Shown: positions 33,543-34,136 of the stretch, piece after piece
How the letters are laid out: each line of letters begins with the position of its first letter
Numbering within the stretch: the first letter of the stretch is position 1
NCBI GenBank assembly: GCA_034399355.1
Contig: JAXMMT010000008.1
Span: forward strand, 1 to 34,136
Reading direction: 5' to 3'
Source: UBA2279 sp034399355
Lineage (GTDB): Bacteria > Actinomycetota > Coriobacteriia > Anaerosomatales > Anaerosomataceae
Length of the DNA: 34,136 nucleotides
Position numbers and translations under genes: made by a program
Notes under the pieces: generated by a model
What the model was told of the DNA's origin: nothing
The model's database searches: none
What the model saw: the letters and a program-made list of their open reading frames with translations, nothing else

Positions 33543-34136
33543 ATGGCTCTGACCGGACTGGATATCTTCAAACAGATGCCCAAGACCAACTGTGGAGACT
33601 GTGGCGTTCCTACATGTCTCGCCTTCGCGATGAAGCTCGCCCAGGGCGGTGCCGAACTCGAGCAGTGCCCGCACGTCTCAGAAGAGGCCAGGGCCGCCTT
33701 GGGCGAGGCCGCTACCCCGCCGATGCGGGGAGTCACTGTCGGCATGGGCGAGAACGCGTTCACGGTCGGCGAGGAGACCGTCCTGTTCCGTCACGACAAG
33801 ACCTTCGTCAACCCCTGCGCGATCGGGGCGAGTGTCGACAGCGGCGCAGGCGATGCCGAACTCGACGCGATGGCCGCCGCCGCCAAGGCCGCCGCCTTCG
33901 AGCGCGTTCAGCAACATCTCGCGTGCGGTTTCGTTGCCGTGCGCTCGACTGCCGACGCCGCGCGCTTCGCGCTTGCGGCCGCGCGAGTGGGCGAGGCGTC
34001 CGGCCTGCCGCTCGTGCTCGTGAGCGAAGATCCCGACCACATGACGGCCGCACTCGACGCGGTCGGCACCGCGCATCCCCTCATCTGCGCCGCCACTGCG
34101 GACAACGCAGACGCGATGATCGCGCTCGCGCAGAAG
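33543..34136 (+). CDS. acsC: Corrinoid iron-sulfur protein large subunit (AcsC/CdhE), 5' part
   Basis: The first 198 residues; the gene runs off the window. The N-terminal domain starts MALTGLDIFKQMPKTNCGDC, with [4Fe-4S] ligands C17, C20, C25 and C42 (CX2CX4CX16C). This cluster passes electrons to the cobalt of the B12 cofactor. The following TIM-barrel part has TVGEETVLFRHDKTFVNP, a known AcsC segment. The ATG at 33543 is preceded by GAGGAG. With acsD it forms the methyl carrier; the C-terminal B12-binding domain is expected beyond the window. Confidence 0.94.
   Translation, partial: MALTGLDIFKQMPKTNCGDCGVPTCLAFAMKLAQGGAELEQCPHVSEEARAALGEAATPPMRGVTVGMGENAFTVGEETVLFRHDKTFVNPCAIGASVDSGAGDAELDAMAAAAKAAAFERVQQHLACGFVAVRSTADAARFALAAARVGEASGLPLVLVSEDPDHMTAALDAVGTAHPLICAATADNADAMIALAQK

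Noticed and set aside
1..34136. CRISPR array, attachment site or replication origin
   Set aside because: No regularly spaced repeats, integrase gene or cluster of DnaA-box-like sequences was seen on either strand.

Overview
The window is a GC-rich bacterial chromosome segment. Its gene order and content suggest an anaerobic actinobacterium, most plausibly in or near the Coriobacteriia. The evidence is the run uvrA-uvrC-(holin-like)-rapZ-yvcK-whiA-gap-pgk-tpiA-gpmI-secG, the presence of WhiA, the Walker A arginine in RapZ that I recall as typical of actinobacteria, and GTG/TTG starts with strong Shine-Dalgarno sites. The lineage is inferred from gene order and motifs; no database search was possible.

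Layout. Positions 1-117 hold the last codons of a gene that looks like a transposase. Positions 114-3220 (minus) form a three-gene unit: a degenerate radical-SAM-like protein, a B12-binding radical SAM protein and a class I aminotransferase. A tRNA-Leu(GAG) gene with its own promoter and terminator lies at 3324-3410. Positions 3468-9267 (minus) encode a complete oligopeptide-type ABC importer in the order binding lipoprotein, two permeases, two ATPases. Positions 9554-14527 (minus) hold gap, pgk, tpiA, gpmI and secG. Positions 14631-17770 (minus) hold the holin-like gene, rapZ, yvcK and whiA. Positions 17853-22580 (minus) hold uvrA and uvrC.

A 470-base divergent gap (22581-23050) separates uvrA from a large plus-strand operon that runs off the right end: fhs, acsV, cooC, folD, acsD, acsA (CODH), acsB (ACS), acsC (partial). 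These genes encode most of the carbonyl branch and part of the methyl branch of the Wood-Ljungdahl pathway. Formate is activated on tetrahydrofolate by Fhs and processed by FolD. Methyl groups are carried by the corrinoid iron-sulfur protein (AcsC/AcsD), which RACo (AcsV) reactivates. CO2 is reduced to CO by CODH, whose maturation CooC supports, and acetyl-CoA is assembled on ACS. The adjoining lower-glycolysis genes and YvcK would suit gluconeogenesis from acetyl-CoA.

The least explained sequence is the fhs leader. It holds several hairpins and a 49-codon small ORF with a good ribosome binding site, part of which lies inside one of the hairpins. Other points worth a second look are a radical SAM-like protein lacking the first cluster cysteine, a histidine-rich tail on the OppC-like permease, an altered cysteine set in UvrC, and tandem 10-base repeats upstream of the binding protein gene.
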